From: Bacteroidetes bacterium HGW-Bacteroidetes-16
GTDB taxonomy: Bacteria > Bacteroidota > Bacteroidia > Bacteroidales > F082
NCBI GenBank assembly: GCA_002840975.1
Contig: PHDN01000003.1
Span: 62,001 to 126,000, forward strand
Direction of reading: 5' to 3'
Length of the DNA stretch: 64,000 bases
The stretch's first letter is position 1; each line of letters opens with the position of its first letter. The notes under the pieces are model-generated. The model worked only from the letters and a program-made list of their open reading frames with translations, searched no databases and was not told where the DNA came from. Positions 53,501 through 62,294 of the stretch are shown here, piece after piece. Both the position numbers and the translations under genes were made by a program.

Positions 53501-54409
53501 TTAAAAATTGATGCCTATACCAAGCATCATATTCTCATTAAACTGAGTGCGGGGACCAATAGGCATCCCATTATTATCGTGGAATATCACATCATCATCG
53601 TATTTCAACTCTGAGGTAATGTTCACATTTAACCATGAATTTACTTTGAGTAAAAGCCCAACCTGCCAGTTTACATCAATGTTTTGCGGATTATCTAAAT
53701 AATCGGAATACAATTCGAGTTTAGTTCCAAGGTTGACATTTTTAAATATTTCATATTTGTAGGTCATCAACATTTTAGCGCCAAACATGGTTTTCACTTT
53801 TTTAGCATGCTGAATTACAACCCCATTTGTGTCTAATTCTGCCGGGTCAAGTCCAAAAGCACCGGCATCAGCCAGCCTTTCATCGTTTACAATGATCCAG
53901 CGCATCGCCGCCGGGGAAATATTCATCAGGAAATGTTCATCAGGAGTGTATTCGAAACCGGGCCCAATGTCGATGGTTGCCGGTGCCATGAACTTAGAAA
54001 CATAGATGGTTGAATCGACTTTGTAATCATATCCTTTGGCAAACTGGCTCTTGTAAGTGAGTACCATGGTTGCATACCACGATTTCGCTAATTTGTAACC
54101 ATAGGTCGAAATAAATTCTATCTTATCATCTGTTTTCATGGCCTTGTTTTCGCCGATGATTGAATATCCAAGTGCTAAACTCACCCAGTTAGTCCATTTA
54201 TGTTTTCCTTTTATATAGTCGGCTGTCAGCGTGTATTTGCCAGAGGTTGCCAATGTGTTTTCACCTCCGGCTGACCAATTGGAGAAATAACTCTGTGCAA
54301 AGTTGATGCTGATATTCTGTTTCACTTGCCAGTGCTTGATGGTGTCCTCCTGAGCTTGTAACAAAAAGCAAGATGAAAAGATCAAAACGATTAAAAAGTT
54401 CTTTTTCAT
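53501..54409 (-). CDS. DUF3078 outer-membrane beta-barrel protein
   Basis: 302 residues with a signal peptide (about 1-19, LLQAQE). The remainder is a barrel pattern with conserved NISINFAQSYFSNWSAGGEN, typical of DUF3078, and an aromatic C-terminal end (MLGIGINF) expected for outer-membrane insertion. The family is Bacteroidota-specific and of unknown role. It starts a small operon with the phosphodiesterase gene, 2 bases downstream. Confidence 0.88.
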   Translation of the reverse strand: MKKNFLIVLIFSSCFLLQAQEDTIKHWQVKQNISINFAQSYFSNWSAGGENTLATSGKYTLTADYIKGKHKWTNWVSLALGYSIIGENKAMKTDDKIEFISTYGYKLAKSWYATMVLTYKSQFAKGYDYKVDSTIYVSKFMAPATIDIGPGFEYTPDEHFLMNISPAAMRWIIVNDERLADAGAFGLDPAELDTNGVVIQHAKKVKTMFGAKMLMTYKYEIFKNVNLGTKLELYSDYLDNPQNIDVNWQVGLLLKVNSWLNVNITSELKYDDDVIFHDNNGMPIGPRTQFNENMMLGIGINF

Positions 54410-54581
54410 ATTTATAAGCGGTTGGTTAATAACCAGATAAACCTGTAAAGATATGGGATATTAAAATTTGTTTTCATAATAGAGACGAGCGTATTTGAGT
54501 TAATTTGATCGCAAAAATAAATATTTATACTGAAATAATGATCACTAAAAAATCCAATCTGATTCAATTTCAGATTCAATT

Positions 54582-55388
54582 TCATATTCCTGTATTTGAT
54601 TGATTTGGAATGTGACCGTCCTTATTTTCCCCCTTTTTAAAGAGGATATTTATTTCAAAGTAGGTTCGTACATATTGATTGTCCAACATGCCTGGTATCC
54701 ATCGTGTTAACTCTAGAAGTCGGATAGCTTCTTCAGTGCACCCTCCTCCAATATATTCCAGCACAACTATATTGGAGGGCAATCCGTTTCGTTCCACAAC
54801 AAATTTTAACTTCACGGTGCCACTAATTCCAAGTTTTGATGCGTTATCAGGAAAGTTGAGGTGTTCGTGTAAAAAATCCGCCAGGGAAGTACCGCTATCT
54901 TGCAATTGAAATTGAGGTGCGGTTTCACATTTTTTCATTGGAAAAATCGTTCCGGAAGAGTCATAAGGGGAGTAGTTTCGGGGAACATGCAGGTAGCCAC
55001 GCTTTTTCACCAGGCGTCGAAACGCCTTTAGATCAAAATTCAGTTCATAGGTACTTTTACAGGTGATTTTTTTTCCCATGCTTAACCCCGGTTTCCATAA
55101 TAGATAATCGAAAATGGAAAGGGCAGTACTGTCGATTCCGGGGGAAATACCCCTGGCGATATTTCTATCGATGATCTTTCCTGTATTGTCCGCCGTAAAC
55201 TCAACAACCACTTTCCCTTCTTCATCACGGTTTATCGATTCCTGAGGATAGTCCATAAATAGTTGCAGGAAGCTTTTATACTCTGGTTTTGCCATCTGCG
55301 TGGCAGGTAAAGTGACTACTTGGGTATGTCCCGGCGCAGGAGTTAACCAGAGTGAGAAAACCAGTAATCCAAAGAAGATACATTTCAT
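54582..55388 (-). CDS. Exported protein with two TonB C-terminal-like domains
   Basis: 268 residues with a signal peptide (about 1-22). Two repeats of the TonB_C/energy-transducer fold are visible: EGKVVVEFTADNTGKIIDRNI (about 57-77) and ISGTVKLKFVVERNGLPSNI (about 189-208), each followed by a Trp-Pro-like end (LWKPGL, RWIPGM). There is no N-terminal membrane anchor, so it does not transduce from the inner membrane as TonB itself does. Such proteins are common in the phylum and probably bind outer-membrane partners. It is transcribed alone, divergent from rmuC. Confidence 0.82.
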   Translation of the reverse strand: MKCIFFGLLVFSLWLTPAPGHTQVVTLPATQMAKPEYKSFLQLFMDYPQESINRDEEGKVVVEFTADNTGKIIDRNIARGISPGIDSTALSIFDYLLWKPGLSMGKKITCKSTYELNFDLKAFRRLVKKRGYLHVPRNYSPYDSSGTIFPMKKCETAPQFQLQDSGTSLADFLHEHLNFPDNASKLGISGTVKLKFVVERNGLPSNIVVLEYIGGGCTEEAIRLLELTRWIPGMLDNQYVRTYFEINILFKKGENKDGHIPNQSNTGI

Positions 55389-55460
55389 TTTTATGCCGAT
55401 TGGTTCACCGGGTGAAATTAAATTAATTTGAGAATATTTGCTAGTTTTACCATAAAAAAA

Positions 55461-56816
55461 ATGATGGGTATCGAAGGAGTGGTCGCGTTGATTATTGGAG
55501 CTGCATTGGGTGCCTTTATCATGACATTAATATCAAAAAACCGCCTGCAGCAACTTAAGCAAATGCAGCAGGAAGAAATCAATGGGTTTTTAAATCAACA
55601 AATTGAACTCAATAAGGCATTGGCCATATCGAACGAAAAAAGCGATAACCTGGCTAACCGGATGGACCAACTTGACCGGCAACTCGAAAAGGAGCGTGAG
55701 TTAAGGCACGAAGCGGAAAAAATACTGGTTTCAAGAGATTCCGAATTGATTAACTTGAAACAACGGTTGGAGGAAGAGAAAAAAAACCTGGAAGCCATCC
55801 AGGAACGTTCGCGTGTTGAGTTTGAAAATGTGGCCCACCGCATTTTGAAACAACAAACAGCTGATTTTACTATCACGAGTCAAAAAGGCTTACAAGATAT
55901 TCTCACTCCTTTAAGAGAGCGGATTCAGGATTTTGAGAAAAAGGTGGATCTTACTTATGAGAAAGGATTGAAGGACCAATCGGACCTGAAAGCAGAGCTG
56001 TTGAAAATTTACGACCTGAGTGTTACCCTTGATAAAGATGCCAAAAACCTGACCAATGCGCTGAAATCGGATAGCAAGAGACAAGGTAACTGGGGTGAAA
56101 TTATTTTGGAACGTGTGCTGGAACGGTCGGGTTTGATAAAGGATCAGGAGTATTATTTGCAGTTTTCATCAAAAAATGAACAGGGAGCCATCATGCGCCC
56201 CGATGTGGTGATCAGGCTACCTGAGGACAAACACCTGGTTATCGACTCCAAGGTTTCGCTTACCGCCTATACAGAATATGTGAGTGCTGAAGAGGAACCC
56301 TTAAGAAGTAAGAAATTGCGTGAACACCTGGATTCCATTCGTCGTCATATTAAGGAATTAAGTGAAAAGCGCTACGACCAGCTTCTGGGGATTAATTCTC
56401 CTGACTTCGTTTTGATGTTTATGCCCGTAGAACCTGCCTTTGGGTTGGCTGTGCAGGCCGATCATGAATTATTCAATTATGCCTGGCACGAACGGGTGGT
56501 AATTGTTAGCCCGACTACTTTGCTCGCTACGTTGCGTACGGTGTCTTCCATTTGGAAATTTGAAAAGCAGAATCAAAATGCCCTCGAAATTGCCGACAGA
56601 GGAGGCAAATTGTACGATAAATTTGCGAGCTTTGTCAACGATCTGGAAAACATTGGTCAGAACATTGAAAAAGCCGAAAAGGCATATCAGGAGGCACATA
56701 AAAAGCTCATTTCGGGCAGCGGGAATTTGATCAGGCAGGTTGAACAAATAAAAATAATGGGAGTAACTACAAAAAAAAGTTTACCCGAAACACTAATTAA
56801 CGAAGCAGATGAATAG
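55461..56816 (+). CDS. rmuC: DNA recombination protein RmuC
   Basis: 451 residues. One N-terminal membrane helix (GVVALIIGAALGAFIMTLIS), a long coiled coil (about 30-130), and the RmuC nuclease-like domain with GNWGEIILERVLERSGL, RPDVVIRLPEDKHLVIDSKV and the later FMPVEPAF. RmuC limits DNA inversions and acts in genome stability. The frame is open upstream from 55428, but the hydrophobic start MMGIEGVV at 55461 is the more likely one. It overlaps the next gene by 8 bases (ATGAATAG). Confidence 0.92.
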   Translation: MMGIEGVVALIIGAALGAFIMTLISKNRLQQLKQMQQEEINGFLNQQIELNKALAISNEKSDNLANRMDQLDRQLEKERELRHEAEKILVSRDSELINLKQRLEEEKKNLEAIQERSRVEFENVAHRILKQQTADFTITSQKGLQDILTPLRERIQDFEKKVDLTYEKGLKDQSDLKAELLKIYDLSVTLDKDAKNLTNALKSDSKRQGNWGEIILERVLERSGLIKDQEYYLQFSSKNEQGAIMRPDVVIRLPEDKHLVIDSKVSLTAYTEYVSAEEEPLRSKKLREHLDSIRRHIKELSEKRYDQLLGINSPDFVLMFMPVEPAFGLAVQADHELFNYAWHERVVIVSPTTLLATLRTVSSIWKFEKQNQNALEIADRGGKLYDKFASFVNDLENIGQNIEKAEKAYQEAHKKLISGSGNLIRQVEQIKIMGVTTKKSLPETLINEADE

Positions 56817-57567
56817 AGAATCAAGGGAAACACCCAACCAGGATTTTATATATGGTGCCTGGCCGGTGATGGAGGCATTAAAAGCTTCAAAAGAATTTGA
56901 AAAGGTACTCATTCAGCATGGGTTGCGCAATGAAGTGATAAAAGAGGTCATCAGTGAGTTGAAGCATCTTGATATTCCATTCCAGTTTGTTCCCATAGAG
57001 AAGCTGAACCGGGTAACCCGAAAAAATCACCAGGGGATCATCGCTTACCTGTCGCCGGTTACCTTTAGTAGAATTGAACAGGTGTTACCCGAGATTTATG
57101 AAAAAGGTGAAGATCCTTTTCTTTTGATCTTGGATAAAATAACGGATGTACGCAATTTTGGAGCCATATTGAGAACGGCTTCATGCACCGGGGTTCATGC
57201 CGTTGTCGTTCCTGTTAAAGGCACGGCCTTATTAAACTCTGATACAGTAAAATCTTCTGCAGGAGCTATTTATACCCTGCCAATCTGTCGCAGCGAAAAT
57301 CTGAAAGATTCCATTGAATACCTGAAGAATAGCGGTTTGAAAATTCTGGCTGCTACCGAGAAGGGAGAGGAAGTGTATTATAACGAAAAACTTACCGGGC
57401 CGGTTGCCCTGATCATGGGTTCTGAAGGTGAAGGAATTTCCCCGGAATATTTAAAACGCTCGGATTTGTTGGTAAGAATTCCCATGGCAGGAACCATCGA
57501 TTCACTAAATGTTTCGGTAGCTGCCGGCGTGTTGCTTTATGAAATCTTCAGGCAAAGGAACCAATAA
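56809..57567 (+). CDS. rlmB: 23S rRNA (guanosine-2'-O-)-methyltransferase RlmB-type
   Basis: 252 residues of the SpoU family. The N-terminal RNA-binding part (YGAWPVMEALKA, KNHQGIIAYLSP) matches RlmB. The SPOUT motifs are DKITDVRNFGAILRTASCTG, MGSEGEGIS and PMAGTIDSLNVSVAAGV. RlmB methylates G2251 in E. coli 23S rRNA. The start overlaps the rmuC stop by 8 bases, so translation is coupled. A strong terminator follows the stop by 1 base. Confidence 0.88.
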   Translation: MNRESRETPNQDFIYGAWPVMEALKASKEFEKVLIQHGLRNEVIKEVISELKHLDIPFQFVPIEKLNRVTRKNHQGIIAYLSPVTFSRIEQVLPEIYEKGEDPFLLILDKITDVRNFGAILRTASCTGVHAVVVPVKGTALLNSDTVKSSAGAIYTLPICRSENLKDSIEYLKNSGLKILAATEKGEEVYYNEKLTGPVALIMGSEGEGISPEYLKRSDLLVRIPMAGTIDSLNVSVAAGVLLYEIFRQRNQ

Positions 57568-57599
57568 AAAAACTCCGGTTGAAGAACCGGAGTTTTTTT
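57566..57599. terminator. Strong bidirectional terminator
   Basis: A perfect hairpin: seven A, an 8-bp stem ACTCCGGTT/AACCGGAGT with a GAAG loop, seven T. It ends rlmB on the plus strand and rplS (stop 57621) on the minus strand. Confidence 0.92.
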
Positions 57600-57620
57600 G
57601 TAAGATATAATGTAATCAGA

Positions 57621-57974
57621 TTAAAATCTTTTTTCTTTAATTCTGGCTTTTTTACCGCGCAATCCACGGAAGTAGTAAATTCTGGCCCTGCGAACCACAC
57701 CCACTTTATTTACCTCTAGCTGACTGATAAAAGGTGAGGAAACAGGAAAAATTCTTTCAACCCCAATATTTCCCGACATTTTACGAACGGTAAAGGTGGC
57801 GGTATTACCGCTGCCTGAACGCTGTAGTACAACACCTTGGTATTTTTGCAGGCGCTCTTTGGCTCCTTCAATAATCTTATAAGTAACGGTAATCGTGTCT
57901 CCGGCTTTAAAGGCTGGCAGTTCTTGCATCGTTACCGTGTTTTTTACATATTGCAATAATTCATTCTGGCTCAT
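57621..57974 (-). CDS. rplS: 50S ribosomal protein L19
   Basis: 117 residues, the normal length. [52 protein letters not shown], and [18 protein letters not shown] match L19, which sits at the 30S-50S interface. trmD is upstream on the same strand but 180 bases away, and a consensus promoter at 58013-58042 gives rplS its own transcript. The start of that transcript can fold into a small hairpin. Confidence 0.95.
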   Translation of the reverse strand: MSQNELLQYVKNTVTMQELPAFKAGDTITVTYKIIEGAKERLQKYQGVVLQRSGSGNTATFTVRKMSGNIGVERIFPVSSPFISQLEVNKVGVVRRARIYYFRGLRGKKARIKEKRF

Positions 57975-57997
57975 CTTCTTACAGGTTTAGCGTGGTA

Positions 57998-58012
57998 CAC
58001 TCAAAAAGAGTG
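57998..58012 (-). promoter_or_regulatory. Hairpin at the 5' end of the rplS leader
   Basis: CACTC-AAAAA-GAGTG stem-loop directly after the -7 box, about 25 bases before the ATG at 57974. It may protect the 5' end or bind a regulator. No match to a known leader is claimed. Confidence 0.4.
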
Positions 58013-58042
58013 CAAATATACAGCTATTTATTTATCTGCAAA
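58013..58042 (-). promoter_or_regulatory. Consensus promoter of rplS
   Basis: Minus strand: TTTG (58042-58039), an 18-base spacer, TATATTTG (58020-58013). This matches the Bacteroidota -33/-7 consensus. Confidence 0.75.
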
Positions 58043-58153
58043 TAAAAACCACTAAAAAAGTTGGGGATTTATTAAAAGGACATTGTTAGTAATTTTTATT
58101 CCCGGTTTTGATAATTAAAAAGGTGTTTGCAATCGGGCAAAGATCATTTAATA

Positions 58154-58831
58154 TCACTCATTTAATAATTCAGGACGGCGTATTTTAGTGCGTTCAACCG
58201 ATTGATTGTACTTCCATTCTTCAATAATCCTCTCATTTCCCGACAACAAAATTTCCGGGACTACCCACCCGTTAAAATCACGCGGACGGGTGTATACCGG
58301 TGGAGAAACCAGGTTGTTTTGAAATGAGTCGCTCAGGGCGGAAGATTCATCTGTGAGCACTCCCGGAATCAATCGGACGATGCTGTCGCTGATGACCGCG
58401 GCGGCCAGTTCTCCTCCGGATAAAACATAATTCCCAATGCTGATTTCCATCGTCACCAGGTGTTCGCGGATGCGTTCGTCCACACCTTTATAATGTCCAC
58501 ACAACACTATCAGGTTGTTAAATCCCGACAACCGGTTGGCCAAAGGCTGATCAAGCATCTGTCCGTCAGGGCTGGTGTAAATGACGGCATCATAATCGCG
58601 CTCAGCCTTCAGCGAAGCGATACACCGTGCTACCGGTTCAATCATCATCACCATTCCGGCACCTCCCGAAAAAGCATAATCGTCTACCCGTTTGTGTTTG
58701 TCGGTGGTATAATCACGCAGCTGATGCAGGTGAATTTCTGCCAACCCTTTTTCAATTGCGCGTTTTACAATGGAATGACTGAAAGGGCCTTCAAACATTT
58801 CCGGAAAAAGTGTTATGATATCGATTCTCAT
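58154..58831 (-). CDS. trmD: tRNA (guanine-N1-)-methyltransferase TrmD
   Basis: 225 residues. TrmD methylates G37 of tRNAs next to the anticodon, which keeps the reading frame. [42 protein letters not shown] and [11 protein letters not shown] carry the trefoil-knot AdoMet site and the catalytic Asp region. Length is normal. It begins 18 bases after the stop of the aldehyde dehydrogenase gene, whose transcript it may share. Confidence 0.94.
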   Translation of the reverse strand: MRIDIITLFPEMFEGPFSHSIVKRAIEKGLAEIHLHQLRDYTTDKHKRVDDYAFSGGAGMVMMIEPVARCIASLKAERDYDAVIYTSPDGQMLDQPLANRLSGFNNLIVLCGHYKGVDERIREHLVTMEISIGNYVLSGGELAAAVISDSIVRLIPGVLTDESSALSDSFQNNLVSPPVYTRPRDFNGWVVPEILLSGNERIIEEWKYNQSVERTKIRRPELLNE

Positions 58832-58849
58832 ATTTTGATGTATCCGGGA

Positions 58850-60211
58850 TTATTTTATCCAAACAGTTTTTACGTTTAAAAATTCTTTGATGCCATAGCT
58901 ACCCAGTTCTCGTCCAAACCCAGATTGTTTAATTCCCCCGAAAGGGATGCGCGGATCAGATTTGGTCATACCGTTAATGAATACAGCTCCGGCTTCGATC
59001 TTTAAAGCCATTTCTTCTGCCAGTTTCAGGTTGTTGGTCCAAATGCTGGCACCCAGTCCCATGTTGGTATGATTGGCAATACGCACGGCATCTTCGGCGT
59101 TTTTTGCAGGGACGATGACCGAAACGGGACCAAACGTTTCTTCTTTAAAAACAGGCATTTCGGGGGTGACATTGGTGAGTAGGGTGGGTTGAAAATACAA
59201 CTGTTGTTGATGGATGCGATGACCGCCTGTTACTAAAGTGGCTCCCATAGAAATGGATTCGTTGATTTGCTTTTCAAGTTGTTCCACTAAATCCATACGG
59301 GCCATAGGACCCATGTGAGTTGCGGGATTTGTTGGGTCTCCAACCACCAGGTTTTCCAACAATCTTTTATGCTCTTGAATAAAATCATTGTAAACACCTT
59401 GTTCCACAATAAATCGTTTGGCTGAGATACAAACCTGCCCCGCGTTGAGCATTCGGGAACCCACACCCGTACTGCATGATGTGTTAAGGTCTGCATCATT
59501 CAATACAATAAAAGGATCGGAGCCACCGAGTTCAAGAACGCATTTTTTCAGGTACTTTCCGGCTACGGCGGCCACTGATTTGCCTGCACGAGCGCTTCCC
59601 GTCAGGGTGACACCACAAACTGCCGGATGCGCGATGACATGTTCTGCAAGTTCTATTGAAATGTTGAGGTTGGTGAAACTGTTTTTTGGAAACCCGGCTT
59701 CAAGGAACAACGACTGGATGGCTTCGCCACAGCCGAGTACATTGCGTGCATGCCGCAGCACGAAGGTGTTGCCAGCCATCATGGTTGGTACGGCAGCCCT
59801 GAACACCTGCCAAAATGGAAAATTCCATGGCATGAGGGCGAACACAGTCCCCAATGGATCGAAGCGAACATAGCAGGTCGATGCATCGCTGGTCATCGCT
59901 TCTGTGTTTAGCAAACTAGCTGTGTGTTCGGCATAATACTCACACAACCAGGCGCATTTTTCAATTTCAGCTTTCGATTCCCGCAGGATCTTTCCCATTT
60001 CGGAAGTGATCAGCAAGGCCAGTTCATCCATTCGTTCACGAAGCAGGTGGGCCAGTTTAAGAAAAAGATCCCCACGTTCTGAAATGGAAAAATTTTTCCA
60101 GTTTAAGTAGGTGTCGTGGTTTAGACTAAGTAACTGATCAACTTCTGCTACGGTTAACAGAGGATAATCTTTTATCTCTTTTTGTGTGGCGGGATTAACG
60201 GTGGTGATCAT
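58850..60211 (-). CDS. NAD(P)-dependent aldehyde dehydrogenase, succinate-semialdehyde type
   Basis: 453 residues. Catalytic Cys261 in NAGQVCIS, the general base Glu in VLELGGSDPF, the NAD site LTGSARAGKSVA and the late ETFGPVS are all present. The sequence looks closest to the GabD/Sad-type succinate-semialdehyde dehydrogenases, which oxidise the aldehyde to succinate. The frame is open for 29 codons upstream, but the -7 box at 60227-60234 lies in that region, so the ATG at 60211 is taken. trmD follows by 18 bases. Confidence 0.88.
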   Translation of the reverse strand: MITTVNPATQKEIKDYPLLTVAEVDQLLSLNHDTYLNWKNFSISERGDLFLKLAHLLRERMDELALLITSEMGKILRESKAEIEKCAWLCEYYAEHTASLLNTEAMTSDASTCYVRFDPLGTVFALMPWNFPFWQVFRAAVPTMMAGNTFVLRHARNVLGCGEAIQSLFLEAGFPKNSFTNLNISIELAEHVIAHPAVCGVTLTGSARAGKSVAAVAGKYLKKCVLELGGSDPFIVLNDADLNTSCSTGVGSRMLNAGQVCISAKRFIVEQGVYNDFIQEHKRLLENLVVGDPTNPATHMGPMARMDLVEQLEKQINESISMGATLVTGGHRIHQQQLYFQPTLLTNVTPEMPVFKEETFGPVSVIVPAKNAEDAVRIANHTNMGLGASIWTNNLKLAEEMALKIEAGAVFINGMTKSDPRIPFGGIKQSGFGRELGSYGIKEFLNVKTVWIK

Positions 60212-60226
60212 GGTAATGAATTTGTA

Positions 60227-60234
60227 CAAAAATA
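60227..60234 (-). promoter_or_regulatory. -7 promoter box for the aldehyde dehydrogenase
   Basis: TATTTTTG on the minus strand, 15 bases before the ATG at 60211. It excludes the longer upstream frame as coding. Confidence 0.5.
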
Positions 60235-60340
60235 ATGGTTTTCTGTTGATAATAACTACTTTTACACCTCGGTTTTGGCCTTGGTAAATGTGAGCCAATT
60301 ATAGGATACAAACCCCCTTATTTACGTTAATGTGTTATTT

Positions 60341-62242
60341 ATGAATAAAATAGCTTTTGTTTTATTTTTATCCCTTGGAAATTTTGGGATATTATTATCG
60401 GTTTATGGTCAAAATCAGCCTGCACTCCCGCGTGAAATTGCTCAGGCAACAAAAAGCGGAAGTCGCTCTGTGGTTGGGATTCCCGGTCCAAATTATTGGC
60501 AAAACAGGGCCGATTATTCTATCAATGTACAAGTAGATCCACAAACAGGCGTGTTGACCGGACATGAACTGATCAACTACTTTAACAACAGTCCTGACAC
60601 CTTGCGCCAACTTGTTGTCAGACTTTATCCTGATTTTTACAAAAAAGGCAATGCCCGTTCCTGGCCCATCGGTTCGAAGGATCTTACAGATGGAACGATA
60701 ATCAATTCCTTGTTAATTAATAAGTTAATGGTTGATCCAGCCGACACAAAAGTGGTCAACAGGTCCGCGACCAATATGTACATTCAATTGGTAGAGCCCT
60801 TGCTGCCCCTCGATTCTTTAAGTTTAGAAACAAGCTGGACCTTTATCATACCCCAAAACCAGCCCGTACGCATGGGAAAATACAGCGAAAATATCATTTT
60901 TGTGGCCTATTGGTATCCGCAGATCGCTGTATACGATGACATTGATGGCTGGGACCAAATCGATTATCTCGGCACCGTTGAATTTTATAATGACTTCAAT
61001 GACTACCACGTAACTATTTCTGTTCCTAATGATTATAAAGTTTGGGCTACAGGCGAATTACAAAATCCCGGAATTCACTATTCTAAAGCGGTGCTGGATC
61101 GGGTGTCAGAGGCCAAACGGTCGGGTGAGATCGTTCGGTTCTTTTCAACCAATGAATGTCTGGCAAATACAGTATTACAGAAACAGAGCGATCAAGCCTG
61201 GCAATTTGTAGCCAGGGATGTGCCCGATTTTTCTTTTGGTTTGGCTAAAGAAATTAATTGGGAAGGAAGCTTTGTAACCGTGGATACCCTGTCCGGACGA
61301 CAGGTACTGGTGGATGCTGTGTACCCTGATTCGGTCTTAACTTTTAATCAAGGTGCCAGGTGGGCTTCCCTGAGCGTCAGGATGATGTCAACCGAAATGC
61401 CAGGCGTTCCTTTCCCTTATCCACACATGACTTCTTTTTGTAATGGACGGCGAAATGGAGGTATGGAATCACCGATGATGGCGATAGACGGAGATCCAAA
61501 ATCGGAATCACAGGCCATGGGTTTGTTTTATCATGAAATTGCTCATACCTATTTTCCATTTTATATGGGTGTCAACGAACGAAAATACGCCTGGATGGAT
61601 GAAGGTTGGGCTGCCTACACGACCAATGAAATCATGGAAAAGGAGGATCCTGAATATCATTATTTTGATCGTATCGTTTCGGCATTTGAATCCATGAGCG
61701 GCCGTGAAAAAGAAGTGCCCATGATGTATTTAAGTTATCAGATTGAGGACTACTCCAGTTACCGCATACATGCGTATAATAGATCTGCTCTGGCTCTGGC
61801 TTTTTTGCGTGATGCCCTTGGTGAAACCACCTTCAAAGCGGCTTACCAACAATTTATTGAGAACTGGCATGGCTTGCATCCCGGCCCGTTTGATTTCTTC
61901 AACTCGTTTAGCCAAACCGCACAAAAAGACCTATGGTGGTACTTTACTCCCTGGTATTTTAACAGGGCTTATGCCGATTTAGGGATAAAAAAGGTAACTT
62001 TTGATAATAAAATAGTAGTAGAAAACCCGGGAGGGCTGCCTCTTCCCATTCGCCTGCTGGTAAATTATACCGACGGGACACAGGAAGAGATTGAAAGGAA
62101 TACAGGAGTCTGGGCCGATAGTCCGGATGCTGTAGTGGTTCAGGTGGATAATAAAAAACAAATTGAAAAAGTCATTTTGGGTTCCAAAGGAGTTCCTGAT
62201 GTAAATTTGTCAAATAACACCGTTATCCCTCAATATCAATAA
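60341..62242 (+). CDS. M1-family metallopeptidase (exported)
   Basis: 633 residues with a signal peptide (about 1-22, VYGQNQ). The zinc site is HEIAH (398-402) with the third ligand E421 in MDEGWA, the HExxH-x18-E of gluzincin aminopeptidases. The exopeptidase motif is NGGMESP (close to GxMEN). A beta-rich N-terminal domain precedes it. There is no T9SS tail, so it is likely periplasmic. A GTG start three codons upstream is possible. The subtilase gene follows 52 bases on. Confidence 0.88.
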   Translation: MNKIAFVLFLSLGNFGILLSVYGQNQPALPREIAQATKSGSRSVVGIPGPNYWQNRADYSINVQVDPQTGVLTGHELINYFNNSPDTLRQLVVRLYPDFYKKGNARSWPIGSKDLTDGTIINSLLINKLMVDPADTKVVNRSATNMYIQLVEPLLPLDSLSLETSWTFIIPQNQPVRMGKYSENIIFVAYWYPQIAVYDDIDGWDQIDYLGTVEFYNDFNDYHVTISVPNDYKVWATGELQNPGIHYSKAVLDRVSEAKRSGEIVRFFSTNECLANTVLQKQSDQAWQFVARDVPDFSFGLAKEINWEGSFVTVDTLSGRQVLVDAVYPDSVLTFNQGARWASLSVRMMSTEMPGVPFPYPHMTSFCNGRRNGGMESPMMAIDGDPKSESQAMGLFYHEIAHTYFPFYMGVNERKYAWMDEGWAAYTTNEIMEKEDPEYHYFDRIVSAFESMSGREKEVPMMYLSYQIEDYSSYRIHAYNRSALALAFLRDALGETTFKAAYQQFIENWHGLHPGPFDFFNSFSQTAQKDLWWYFTPWYFNRAYADLGIKKVTFDNKIVVENPGGLPLPIRLLVNYTDGTQEEIERNTGVWADSPDAVVVQVDNKKQIEKVILGSKGVPDVNLSNNTVIPQYQ

Positions 62243-62294
62243 ATGCAACGACTTGATGAAAAAATTTGTCAACATGACTAACAATTATTCGAAC

